The notes: generated by a model not told the origin, from the sequence alone. Numbered from the stretch's first letter, positions 25,276 to 32,913 are shown. The stretch is 49,301 nucleotides of DNA from Alphaproteobacteria bacterium (GCA_016776635.1 JADHSZ010000011.1:1-49301), one strand, 5' to 3'. Program-made: numbers and translations.

Positions 25276-25554
25276 CTAATGGTAATCGACAATTTCAACC
25301 TGGGTGGCGTGGCCGCCGGTCCAGACGAAGCAGAGTCGCCACTGGCGGTTGATGCGGATACTGTGCTGGCCCTTGCGTCTGCCTTTGAGGGTTTCGAGCC
25401 GGTTTCCCGGCGGCGAGCGCAAGTCACCCAGGGCCTGCGCGGCGTTAAGGATCAACAGCTTGCGCCGGGCCGATTTCTCGAAGCCCCGGAAGCGGGATAC
25501 GGCGCGGTTATGGAACAGGCTTTCGGAATCCCGGCACTTAAAACCCGCAATCAT
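25276..25554 (-). CDS. higB: HigB-type mRNA interferase toxin
   Basis: The 92-residue protein is in the RelE/HigB superfamily, which cuts mRNA on the ribosome. Family blocks are IAGFKCRDSESLF, ARRKLLILNAAQALGDLRSPPGN, RLETLKG and the C-terminal HSIRINRQWRLCFVW, then VEIVDYH. It is complete and lies just upstream of its antitoxin on the same strand. Confidence 0.93.
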   Translation of the reverse strand: MIAGFKCRDSESLFHNRAVSRFRGFEKSARRKLLILNAAQALGDLRSPPGNRLETLKGRRKGQHSIRINRQWRLCFVWTGGHATQVEIVDYH

Positions 25555-25597
25555 CCGTTAAGGGTATTCCTTTTAACGTAATACTGCAAGGGGAATA

Positions 25598-25619
25598 GGG
25601 GCCAGAGTACGTCGGCCCC
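25598..25619. repeat. Covarying hairpin repeat
   Basis: The arms GGGGCC and GGCCCC flank AGAGTACGTC, with CAAAAAAGAGG following. Confidence 0.85.
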
Positions 25620-25668
25620 CAAAAAAGAGGCCAGGGTCTAAAAAAGTAAGAATCACCACAGAGGCACA

Positions 25669-25690
25669 GGGTCCAGGTTACGTCGGACCC
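25669..25690. repeat. Covarying hairpin repeat with compensated arms
   Basis: The arms GGGTCC and GGACCC flank AGGTTACGTC. The change from GGGGCC/GGCCCC alters both partners of one base pair. Confidence 0.85.
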
Positions 25691-25829
25691 AAAAAAAGGC
25701 ACAGAGGAGGGGGGGGGAATAATTAAGTAAGGTGTCCCCATAATTACATAATTAAACGTGGGGGGAGAGAGTCAATCAAACAAAAAGCCCAGGGCCTCCC
25801 TTCGCACCTTCGCACCTTCGGGAGACAGA

Positions 25830-25851
25830 GGGGCCAGGGTACGTCGGCCCC
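25830..25851. repeat. Covarying hairpin repeat
   Basis: The arms GGGGCC and GGCCCC flank AGGGTACGTC, followed by AAAAGAG. Confidence 0.85.
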
Positions 25852-25949
25852 AAAAGAGTAAGTCGGGCCGAGAAAAAAGAGGCAAGGGGAGGCTAATTTA
25901 GTAAGGTGTCCTACAACCTATGGTGCGCTGATCAAAGTGGGGATTTGAT

Positions 25950-26207
25950 ATGACCGATAAAGCAAAGAGATGGGGTTTAGTTCTTCTCGGTGTCACAGCG
26001 ATCTATTTTGTATTGTTTTTAGGTTCTTTCGATGCGGAAACGATTGGTCGCGTTATAGGTTTAATTTTCGGAGCGTTGTTTGGAGGAGGAATAGTTGCAC
26101 TGATTCTTCAGCTTTTCTGGAAGAAACACACGATCTACGAACTTTGGTTCGCAAGCGCGTCAATATGGGCAAGTTTGTTTGTTGTCGCAAAAATTCTAGA
26201 AGTTTAG
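25950..26207 (+). CDS. Small membrane protein, unrecognised
   Basis: The 85-residue protein starts MTDKAKRWG and has three likely membrane helices (about residues 9-26, 32-56 and 64-82). No family was recognised. Base composition is AT-richer than the core genes, and it lies among repeats. A weak GGGGATTTG ribosome site precedes the ATG. It may be part of the same acquired segment as the next two genes. Confidence 0.6.
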   Translation: MTDKAKRWGLVLLGVTAIYFVLFLGSFDAETIGRVIGLIFGALFGGGIVALILQLFWKKHTIYELWFASASIWASLFVVAKILEV

Positions 26208-26307
26208 AGGGAGAGATTTAGTGAGGTGTCCCTGGAATTCGGTTGCGAACGGCCAGTGACCGCGCGGAGCCGCCATTCGTTCGTGACACATTTTCTGGAA
26301 GGGGGCT

Positions 26308-26916
26308 ATGATAAATAGTTCGAGAACCGGCCTTCCACAACTTATGCAAAACGATCCAATCATTTTCGTGGAGCCTCATGGCATGACACACTCCGATCAC
26401 ATCGACACGGCGTTTCACCAGCTGTCGTTTGCAATCAAGCTGTGGCACTTCCTTGATATGCACCCGATTGAGAAAGAGGACTTCGACATTGCCCTGACGA
26501 TTGAAGACCCTGGCAGCCGGGTCTGCTTGGAGCACAACGAGTTCAAGACCTACCAAGAGCTTCAAGTCGTTGCGGAGAACAACATCTCCATTTGCTTCGG
26601 TGCGGTGGCAATTACGCTTTGGGAAGCAATTCACGAGCACACTGGTTGGTCGAGTGGGAGATTGAACCCCAAGAACAGCCGGGGAGAAAACTTGGCAGCG
26701 TTGAGTTACATGATCCGCTGCTGCTTTGCCCACGGAACGGCATGTCCCGTCTGGTCCATCTACGACAGCAAATACAAAACCGTTTATCGCGTCGGCAACA
26801 ACACCATCGACCTTTCGAACATCGCAGACAAACAGCCCTTTGAATACCCTTCGATAGGCGGTTATGAAACGTTGTGGAACCTCGAGGCCGAAGCTCGCGA
26901 CAAAGGTCTGCTCTAA
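26308..26916 (+). CDS. HEPN-like hypothetical protein
   Basis: The 202-residue protein is unrecognised as a named family. Near residue 137 it has SYMIRCCFAHGTACPVW, where R137-x4-H142 fits the HEPN Rx4-6H motif. The conserved-looking Pro-x-Trp after it resembles a group of helical hypothetical proteins. The GGAAGGGGG ribosome site before ATG 26308 is strong. There is no paired antitoxin-like gene next to it. A ribonuclease role is an inference from the short motif. Confidence 0.55.
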   Translation: MINSSRTGLPQLMQNDPIIFVEPHGMTHSDHIDTAFHQLSFAIKLWHFLDMHPIEKEDFDIALTIEDPGSRVCLEHNEFKTYQELQVVAENNISICFGAVAITLWEAIHEHTGWSSGRLNPKNSRGENLAALSYMIRCCFAHGTACPVWSIYDSKYKTVYRVGNNTIDLSNIADKQPFEYPSIGGYETLWNLEAEARDKGLL

Positions 26917-26985
26917 CCAGTCGTTCCATCGACTTGCTTTAGACGACCGCTCAACTCCAATGTTGGGCTATAGGGAAGGGGTAAG

Positions 26986-27480
26986 ATGAAAAAATTTAAT
27001 GCACATCGGATTTCTATCGTAGCCCTCGTGATCACCACGCTACTCGCTGCTTCTTCGACGAGCGTCTTGGCCGGAGACCTTGCCCCCCTGAAGAATATGC
27101 CCGCCGTTCGCGTAACCGCTGTAGTGTCACACTTTGCCGAAGAGTTCTTCACGGGTCCCATCGAGCTCCAACTACGCCTCAGGGGCGTTCCAGTTACGCG
27201 GGACAAGGCCGAAGGCTTTCCGATTCTCAAGTTTCGTCTTCTCACATACCAGATCCCTGAACCGGATCGCGTAAAAGGCACCTTCTTTGTCGGTGAACTG
27301 AGTCTGATCGACAAGGTCGCGTTGCGACGTGGCGGCCTTGCCCTCACGGCCACAGTCTGGCAAAGCCACGTGTGGCTTGGCGTTCGTCCCGAACTCGATA
27401 CGGGCATTCGTAAGATCGCCATAGACCTAGCCGACCAGTTCGCCATCGACTATCTGGTCGCCAACTCTCCAGCCAAGTAA
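26986..27480 (+). CDS. Secreted hypothetical protein
   Basis: The 164-residue protein begins with a clear Sec signal peptide: basic MKKFNAHR, a hydrophobic core ISIVALVITTLLAASS, and a likely cut after SVLA. The mature part has no recognised domain. It contains alternating beta-type segments such as ELQLRLRGVPVTRD and LALTATVWQSHVWLGV. The ribosome site GGAAGGGGTAAG is good. It could be a small envelope protein. It is convergent with cstA. Confidence 0.65.
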   Translation: MKKFNAHRISIVALVITTLLAASSTSVLAGDLAPLKNMPAVRVTAVVSHFAEEFFTGPIELQLRLRGVPVTRDKAEGFPILKFRLLTYQIPEPDRVKGTFFVGELSLIDKVALRRGGLALTATVWQSHVWLGVRPELDTGIRKIAIDLADQFAIDYLVANSPAK

Positions 27481-27563
27481 CCATGAGTTCGCCGCTCAAT
27501 AGACCGTTGCAGCAGACGTTCAAATTCTTGGGACGCCTAACTTAATCTCCCTACCGACGCAGT

Positions 27564-29663
27564 TTACAACTGCGTAGGCTCAGGTATCGCCGCCAGATCA
27601 GGCCCTAATCGCGTGGGTTCAAACACCGTCTCGCTCGACGGTGGGTATTCCCCGCCCGTGACCACGCGGGTGCACACCCGCGCGGTATCAACCGCCATGA
27701 CCCAGATCACCATGAGGAAGAACAGCGTCAGCGCGGCGTTGAGGTTGGCGTTGAAAATCAACTGCGGGGCTTTCTCCGCCAGTTCGGGTGAGAGCGTCCC
27801 GGCGGCCAGCTGATCGCCCAAGATGCGCGCCTTGGCGAGGAAGCCGATGCGGAATTCGTCGCTGAACAGCTTCTCCCAGGCGGCGGTGGAGGTGACGATC
27901 AAGAGCCAGGCCAGCGGCGCGCCGGTGACCAGCGCATAGCGGAGGCCGCCCCGCTTGACGATGATGGTGGTGGCGACGCAGAGGGCGATGGCGGCGAGCA
28001 TCTGGTTGGAAATGCCGAACAGCGGCCACAGGGAATTGATGCCGCCCAAGGGGTCCATGACTCCGGTCCACAGGAAATAGCCCCAACTGCCCACCACAAT
28101 GGCGCTGGTGATGAAGACGCTTGGATACCAGCTGGTGCGGCCCAAGGCCGGGACCACGTTGCCCAATAAGTCCTGGAGCATGAAACGGCCCACCCGGGTG
28201 CCCGCGTCGAGCGTGGTGAGAATAAACAGGGCCTCGAACATGATGGCGAAGTGGTACCAGACGGCGATGAAGGCGCCGCCGAACAGCCCCGAAAACAGCG
28301 TCGCCATGCCGATGGCCAGAGAGGGCGCGCCGCCGGTACGGGCAAAGAGCGTGGTCTCGCCCACCTCGCGGGCCAGCGTGTCCATGGTCTCCACGGTCAC
28401 CGGGAAACCCCAGGAGGAAATGGTGGCGACGGCTTCGGCGGGGAGAGAGCCCACAACACCCCCTGGGCTGTTGATGGCGAAGAAAACGCCCGGCTCCATG
28501 ACACAAGCCGCGATCATGGCCATGACGGCGACGAAGGATTCCAGCATCATGGCGCCATAGCCGATCATGCGGGCGTCGGGTTCCGAGGTGAGCAGCTTGG
28601 GCGTGGTGCCGCTGGCGATCAGGGAATGGAAGCCGGAAATGGCGCCGCAGGCGATGGTGATAAACACGAAGGGAAAGACCTTGCCGCCGAAGATGGGCCC
28701 GGTGCCGTCTATAAACGGCGTGATGGCGGGCATGTGCATCTCCGGGCGCAGGGTGACGATGGCGATGGCCAGCAGGAAGATGGTGCCCAGCTTCATGAAG
28801 GTGGAGAGGTAGTCGCGCGGCGCCAAGAGCATCCATACGGGCAGGGTGGCCGAGGCGAAGCCGTAGGCGATGATGATCCAGGCCAGGGTCTCGGGTCCGA
28901 GATCGAAGGCGGCGTGGAGGCCGGGATGATGGTTCACATAGCCCCCGGCGAGCACGCAGAACAGCAGCAGCACCACGCCGATCAGGGTCATTTCCAGCAC
29001 GCGGCCGGGGCGGATATGGCGCATGTAGAAGCCCATCAAGAGCGCGATGGGGATGGTCATGCCCACGGTGAAGGCGCCCCAGGGGCTGTGGGCGAGGGCC
29101 TTCACCACCACGAGACCCAGCACGGCAATAAGAATGATCATGATCACCATGACGCCGATGAGCGCCACGGCGCCGCCCATGGGGCCCAGTTCGTCGCGCG
29201 CCATCTGGCCCAGCGAGCGCCCGTTGCGGCGCAGGGAACAGGCGAGAATGACGAAATCCTGGACGCAGCCGCCCAGCACCGCGCCCACCAGTATCCACAA
29301 GGTGCCGGGGAGATAGCCGAACTGGGCGGCGAGCGTGGGGCCGATCAAAGGTCCGGGGCCGGAAATGGCGGCGAAGTGATGGCCGAAGACGATCCATTTA
29401 TTGGTGGGCACGAAGTCGCGGCCGTTATCGAGGCGCTCCGCCGGGGTGGCGCGGTTGATGTCGAGAGCCAGAACTTTCGCCGCGATGAAGGCGGAATAGA
29501 AGCGGTAGCCCAGGGCATAGACGCAGACCGCGGCCACCACCAGCCAGGCGCTGTTGATGGTTTCGCCGCGATGGATGGCGACACCGCCCAGCGCCAGCGC
29601 GCCGAGCACGGCGATCCCCGTCCAGATGAGCTTTTCCTTGGGAGTTAGGCTTTTATCGGCCAT
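27564..29663 (-). CDS. cstA: Carbon starvation protein CstA (pyruvate/peptide transporter)
   Basis: CstA-family proteins are inner-membrane carriers linked to uptake of pyruvate and possibly peptides under carbon limitation. The 699-residue protein has about 16-18 hydrophobic segments. It shows the family blocks NKWIVFGHHFAAISGPGPLI near residue 90 and GCVQDFVILACSLRRNGRSL, then ATLPVWMLLAPRDYLSTFMK. It lies in an apparent operon bpt-ybdD-cstA; its start is 140 bases after ybdD's stop, and that gap holds four tandem hairpin repeats. A long open frame on the opposite strand is a shadow. Confidence 0.96.
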   Translation of the reverse strand: MADKSLTPKEKLIWTGIAVLGALALGGVAIHRGETINSAWLVVAAVCVYALGYRFYSAFIAAKVLALDINRATPAERLDNGRDFVPTNKWIVFGHHFAAISGPGPLIGPTLAAQFGYLPGTLWILVGAVLGGCVQDFVILACSLRRNGRSLGQMARDELGPMGGAVALIGVMVIMIILIAVLGLVVVKALAHSPWGAFTVGMTIPIALLMGFYMRHIRPGRVLEMTLIGVVLLLFCVLAGGYVNHHPGLHAAFDLGPETLAWIIIAYGFASATLPVWMLLAPRDYLSTFMKLGTIFLLAIAIVTLRPEMHMPAITPFIDGTGPIFGGKVFPFVFITIACGAISGFHSLIASGTTPKLLTSEPDARMIGYGAMMLESFVAVMAMIAACVMEPGVFFAINSPGGVVGSLPAEAVATISSWGFPVTVETMDTLAREVGETTLFARTGGAPSLAIGMATLFSGLFGGAFIAVWYHFAIMFEALFILTTLDAGTRVGRFMLQDLLGNVVPALGRTSWYPSVFITSAIVVGSWGYFLWTGVMDPLGGINSLWPLFGISNQMLAAIALCVATTIIVKRGGLRYALVTGAPLAWLLIVTSTAAWEKLFSDEFRIGFLAKARILGDQLAAGTLSPELAEKAPQLIFNANLNAALTLFFLMVIWVMAVDTARVCTRVVTGGEYPPSSETVFEPTRLGPDLAAIPEPTQL

Positions 29664-29671
29664 GAAGAGGC

Positions 29672-29788
29672 CTCTTGTTGGGGGCCGACGTACTCTGGCC
29701 CTCTTGTTGGGGGCCGACGTACTCTGGCCCTCTTGTTGGGGGCCGACGTACTCTGGCCCTCTTGTTGGGGGCCGACGTACTCTGGCCC
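29672..29788. repeat. Tandem 29-bp repeat, four units, in the cstA leader
   Basis: Four head-to-tail 29-base units each contain a GGGGCC arm, the loop GACGTACTCT and a GGCCC(C) arm, separated by TCTTGTTG. They are near-identical, so the expansion is recent. They begin 9 bases upstream of the cstA start codon and would be in its mRNA leader. Confidence 0.9.
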
Positions 29789-29803
29789 CTGTTAGTATTC
29801 ATG

Positions 29804-30001
29804 TCAGCAGCAGCGGCGGGGCTGGTTCCAGTCTTCGTCGAGGCGCCGCGCGTGGAAGGTCTTGCGGTCGAGGGGCTCTTCTTCATCGTGAGTATCGTCT
29901 GTCCGCCAGTGGTCGAGATAGCGTTCATAGGCGTCGTCGCCGGTGGCGTGTCGCAGGCCGCGCCACAGAGAGGAGAGAGTGGTAAGCAGGCGGGCGGTCA
30001 T
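29804..30001 (-). CDS. YbdD/YjiX family protein
   Basis: The 65-residue protein starts MTARLLTTLSSLWRGLRHATGDDAYERYLDHWR and ends PLDRKTFHARRLDEDWNQPRRCC, which is the YbdD/YjiX (DUF466) pattern. These small proteins are usually encoded next to CstA-type carriers and seem to act with them. The ATG overlaps the bpt stop in an ATGA. It lies upstream of cstA, as expected for the pair. Confidence 0.88.
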   Translation of the reverse strand: MTARLLTTLSSLWRGLRHATGDDAYERYLDHWRTDDTHDEEEPLDRKTFHARRLDEDWNQPRRCC

Positions 30002-30810
30002 TCTGGTGGTTCCCCCGGTGTTTCTTCGGGGGCTGTTTCTTCGGGGGCTTCTTCCTCGGCGAAGGGTTTCCAGCCGCCCTTGGCGAGCCGTTCTAAGGGC
30101 TGGAAGCGGGTCTTGTAGGACATTTTCTGGCAGTCGGCGATCCAGTAGCCGGGATAGACGTGGGACAGCCCCATCTTGGCGGCTTTGTCCACCAGCCACA
30201 GCAGCATGAAATTGCCCAGGCCACGGCTTTCTTCTTGCGGGTCGAAGAAGCTGTAGACCGCCGAGAGGCCATCGCCGAGGCGGTCGACGATGCAGGCGGC
30301 CAGGAGTTCGCCGCCCTCTTCGGTTTTTTCCGGGCTGTCCCCGTCCGTCGCGGGGAGGCGGAATTCGGCGATGAAGGTCTCGGCCGGGGTGTCTTCGGCG
30401 AAGGAGAGGTAGTCCTCCCAGCTCATGGCGGCCATTTCACCGTCGCCGTGGCGCGATTTGAGATAGCGCGAAAAGAGCTGGTACTGCTCCCGGGTGGCGC
30501 GGGCCGGCAGCAGTTCGGCGCGCAAATCGCGGTTGTCCCGGAGCACACGGCGAAAAGTGCGGCCCGGCGTGAACTCGGCAGCGAGGATGCGCACCGGCAC
30601 GCAGGCTTCGCATTCGGGACAGCTTGGCTGGTAGACCGTATCGAGGCTGCGGCGGAACCCGGCGCGCGAGAGGAGGTCGAAGAGCATGCCGGAATCGCTT
30701 CCCGTCAGCACCGTGAAGACGCGCTGTTCCATGCGCCCCTCTATATAGGGGCAGGGCAGGGGAAAGGTGCGGTAGAAGGGCTGTGACAGGTCTATAGGGA
30801 AGCGAGTCAT
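29998..30810 (-). CDS. bpt: Aspartate/glutamate leucyltransferase (Bpt)
   Basis: Bpt attaches leucine from Leu-tRNA to proteins with N-terminal Asp or Glu, marking them for ClpAP in the N-end rule pathway. The 270-residue protein has the family blocks PCPYIEGRMEQRVF, LDTVYQPSCPECEACVPVRI with the cysteine cluster, GLSAVYSFFDPQEESRGLGNFMLLW and VYPGYWIADCQKMSYKTRF. The C-terminal 20 residues are Glu/Pro-rich. Its ATG overlaps the stop of a small upstream frame created by a 65-bp repeat. Confidence 0.96.
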   Translation of the reverse strand: MTRFPIDLSQPFYRTFPLPCPYIEGRMEQRVFTVLTGSDSGMLFDLLSRAGFRRSLDTVYQPSCPECEACVPVRILAAEFTPGRTFRRVLRDNRDLRAELLPARATREQYQLFSRYLKSRHGDGEMAAMSWEDYLSFAEDTPAETFIAEFRLPATDGDSPEKTEEGGELLAACIVDRLGDGLSAVYSFFDPQEESRGLGNFMLLWLVDKAAKMGLSHVYPGYWIADCQKMSYKTRFQPLERLAKGGWKPFAEEEAPEETAPEETPGEPPE

Positions 30811-30875
30811 AGCAATCTCTGTGGGTGTCTCGGTTTTTGATTCCCGCCCTCCGGGCTCGTGGGAAAGCGAGTCAT
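30807..30875 (-). CDS. Mini-ORF b ahead of bpt
   Basis: This 22-codon frame reads MTRFPTSPEGGN and ends RHPQRLL. It begins with the same five residues as Bpt and its stop overlaps the bpt ATG by four bases. It was created by a tandem 65-bp duplication. Only weak AGAG-type ribosome sites are present. It is listed because it is the same peptide as mini-ORF a with only synonymous differences; its expression is unproven. Confidence 0.35.
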   Translation of the reverse strand: MTRFPTSPEGGNQKPRHPQRLL

Positions 30876-30940
30876 AGCAATCTCTGTGGGTGTCTCGGTT
30901 TCTGATTGCCGCCCTCCGGGCTCGTGGGAAACCGGGTCAT
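30872..30940 (-). CDS. Mini-ORF a ahead of bpt
   Basis: This 22-codon frame encodes the same peptide as mini-ORF b, and its stop overlaps the ATG of mini-ORF b. The two differ at four codons (Thr, Arg, Gly, Gln), all synonymous. GAAGAAG lies upstream and could serve as a ribosome site. Whether it is translated is unknown. Confidence 0.35.
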   Translation of the reverse strand: MTRFPTSPEGGNQKPRHPQRLL

Positions 30941-30960
30941 AACAACTTCTTCGTCTTAAT

Positions 30961-31515
30961 TTACGGCGTCAGTTCCGAGGGCGCGGCGGCACGCGGCGGA
31001 GAGCGCACCACCACCAACCGGGTGGCGAAATCATGCAGGGTGCGATGATAGGTGTTGAAGGGCGCGATGACCAGAACCAGCCAGGCGGTGATGCCCACGG
31101 AGATGTAGAAAACGGCGGTCATGAAGGCGGCTTGCAGCAGGTTGGGCCGGGCGCCCTCCCAGTCCCGGACCTCGATATCAAACAGGCGCATGCCCAGGGT
31201 GGCGGATTTCGCGCCGCCGATAAGCAGGGTGTGATAGGCGAAGGGGATGCAGGCGATGGCCGCCCACAGCAGGGGCCAGAGCAGGCCCAAAGTGGCGATG
31301 CCGGCGGTGACCGCCACCATCCAGGCGCCGGTCAGAATCAGGGCGAGGATCACCACATCGGCCAGATAGGCAAGCACGCGCCGTGACATGACGCCTTGGT
31401 AAAGGGTCTGTTCGGCCAGCGGGTCGGGCGGAGTGTCGTGCCAGCGCGATCCGGATTCCGTGGATTGTGTGGAATCCGGGGTGGGGACGGGAACGGGCGG
31501 CGGGTGATCGGTCAT
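30961..31515 (-). CDS. RDD family membrane protein
   Basis: The 184-residue protein has a Pro-rich N-terminal 35 residues, then the RDD pattern: MSRRVLAYLADVVILALILTG, a second hydrophobic block GIATLGLLWPLLWAAIACIPFAYHTLLI, GGAKSATLGMRLFDIEVRD and a last span. It ends with HRTLHDFATRLVVV. The usual R-D-D acidic/basic residues are replaced in part (RVLAYLADVV). Function is unknown; RDD proteins are often transport-related. It starts 13 bases downstream of motB on the same strand. Confidence 0.85.
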   Translation of the reverse strand: MTDHPPPVPVPTPDSTQSTESGSRWHDTPPDPLAEQTLYQGVMSRRVLAYLADVVILALILTGAWMVAVTAGIATLGLLWPLLWAAIACIPFAYHTLLIGGAKSATLGMRLFDIEVRDWEGARPNLLQAAFMTAVFYISVGITAWLVLVIAPFNTYHRTLHDFATRLVVVRSPPRAAAPSELTP

Positions 31516-31527
31516 AGGGTTGGGGGG

Positions 31528-32904
31528 TCAGTTAAGGTCGATCTGGATTTGCGGTTTCTTTTCGCCGCCGGGCATCAGATTCTGGAAGAAATCTCCGAGG
31601 GAGGAGTCGGACTCGGCCTCGGGTTCGGTTGCGGATTCTGTCGCTGATTGGCGCTGGCGCGCCCCTTCGGAACCTGGGGCGGACCCGGGGGAGGAGTTGA
31701 ATTTGATCTCGGCTTCGGGCTCGGGCTCGATGGCTTCGACCTCGGGAGTGGGCGCAAATTCGATTTCGGGTTCGGGCTCGGCCTCATCCTGTGGCGCGGA
31801 TTCCATGGCTTCGGACCCGGGGAGAGCGAACTCATCCGTGGGCATGGTTTCGGCGGGCATGGTTTCGGCTTCGGACTCTGCGTCTCCGGGAAGGGCTTCA
31901 ATGGACATGGAATCGTCTTGCGGCACGTCCCCGGCTTCGGACTCGTCTTCCGATTCCCGCCCTCCGGGCTCGGCGGGGGCTTCCACCGGCGCCACCTCAA
32001 GACCGTCGGCCTCGATTTCCTCCAGAGCCTGGGCGGCCTCGGTTTCCTCCACCTCTTCGAATTTCTTGAGATAGGAATCGCGCAGCAGGACGATGCTGAT
32101 GCGGCGGTTGATGGTGGCGGTGGGGTCTTCCTTGTCGAGCAGGTCTTCGGAGGCCCGCCCGGTGACGCGGAAGATGCGCTTTTTATCGAGGCCCGAGTGC
32201 AGCATGGCGCGGCGGCTTGAATTGGCGCGGTCGGTGGAGAGATCCCAGTTGTCGTAGCCGTAGCGCGCGAACTGGCTGGCGTCGGTATTGCCGGTGATGG
32301 TGAGCTTGTTGGACATGGCGGCGATGGCCTTGACCACCTGTTCGATGATGACCTTGGCCTTGGGCGTCAGCGAGGTGGAGCCGCGCCTGAACATGGCCGA
32401 GCCTTCGCGGTCGACGATCTGGATGCGCAGGCCTTCCGGGGTCTGGTCGATAATCAGGTTGTTGGCCAGTTCCTTTAATTCCGGGGTTTCCTCCATGGCC
32501 TCGCGGATGGCGTCCTCGGCTTCCTCGAACTGTTCCTCTTCGCGTTCGGCGATCACCTCCTCGGCCTCTTCCTCGGTGACTTCCTCGGCCTCGACGGGAT
32601 CAATCATGACCATGACGCCGGGCGATGCTTTGTCCTCGGTGAAGACACCTTCGGTGACCACCGACTGGCCCGAGCCTATGCCCTCGCCGCCGGTGGTGCT
32701 CTGCATGGCGCCGGGTGTGGGCGAAAAGAAATCGGCCAGGCCCATGCGCTGGTCCTCGGTGGTGGCGTTGAGCAGCCACATGAGCAGGAAAAAAGCCATC
32801 ATGGCGGTGACGAAATCGGCGTAGGCAATCTTCCAGGCGCCACCATGGTGTCCGCCATGCCCCTTGACGATCTTCTTGATGATGATGGGTTGTTCGTCGG
32901 ACAT
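31528..32904 (-). CDS. motB: Flagellar motor stator protein MotB with acidic tail
   Basis: MotB anchors the stator to peptidoglycan and carries the proton-binding Asp. The 458-residue protein has the basic N-terminus IIIKKIVKGHGG, one membrane span with the proton-channel Asp30 in AYADFVTAMMAFFLLMWL, and an OmpA-like domain (about residues 155-275) with TITGNTDASQF and NWDLSTDRANSSR. After it comes an extra ~170-residue Glu/Pro/Ala-rich tail with no recognised domain, so it is much longer than the usual ~300 residues. It lies 9 bases after motA. Confidence 0.95.
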   Translation of the reverse strand: MSDEQPIIIKKIVKGHGGHHGGAWKIAYADFVTAMMAFFLLMWLLNATTEDQRMGLADFFSPTPGAMQSTTGGEGIGSGQSVVTEGVFTEDKASPGVMVMIDPVEAEEVTEEEAEEVIAEREEEQFEEAEDAIREAMEETPELKELANNLIIDQTPEGLRIQIVDREGSAMFRRGSTSLTPKAKVIIEQVVKAIAAMSNKLTITGNTDASQFARYGYDNWDLSTDRANSSRRAMLHSGLDKKRIFRVTGRASEDLLDKEDPTATINRRISIVLLRDSYLKKFEEVEETEAAQALEEIEADGLEVAPVEAPAEPGGRESEDESEAGDVPQDDSMSIEALPGDAESEAETMPAETMPTDEFALPGSEAMESAPQDEAEPEPEIEFAPTPEVEAIEPEPEAEIKFNSSPGSAPGSEGARQRQSATESATEPEAESDSSLGDFFQNLMPGGEKKPQIQIDLN

Positions 32905-32913
32905 GACGCAAAA

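Larger units (their letters stand above)
25555..25949. other. Gene-free, repeat-dense gap
   Basis: No gene is supported in these ~395 bases. The stretch holds three intact covarying hairpins, two copies of the motif AATTAAGTAAGGTGTCC (about 25715-25735 and 25893-25911), and short direct repeats such as TTCGCACC. It separates the HigBA pair from three AT-richer accessory genes. Confidence 0.7.
30801..30943. repeat. Tandem 65-bp repeat at the bpt start
   Basis: ATG-containing copies are spaced exactly 65 bases apart: the bpt start codon at 30810, and copies at 30875 and 30940. The copies share AGTCATAGCAATCTCTGTGG and CCGCCCTCCGGGCTCGTGGG with a handful of substitutions. The piece CCCGCCCTCCGGGCTCG also occurs inside motB near 31960. 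Confidence 0.9.

Noticed and set aside
28251..29648. Long plus-strand frame opposite cstA
   Set aside because: His/Gly/Asp-rich shadow translation of a conserved membrane-protein gene; no ribosome site or domain.
29672..29788. CRISPR array
   Set aside because: The 29-bp units are contiguous tandem copies with no variable spacers, and no cas genes are present.
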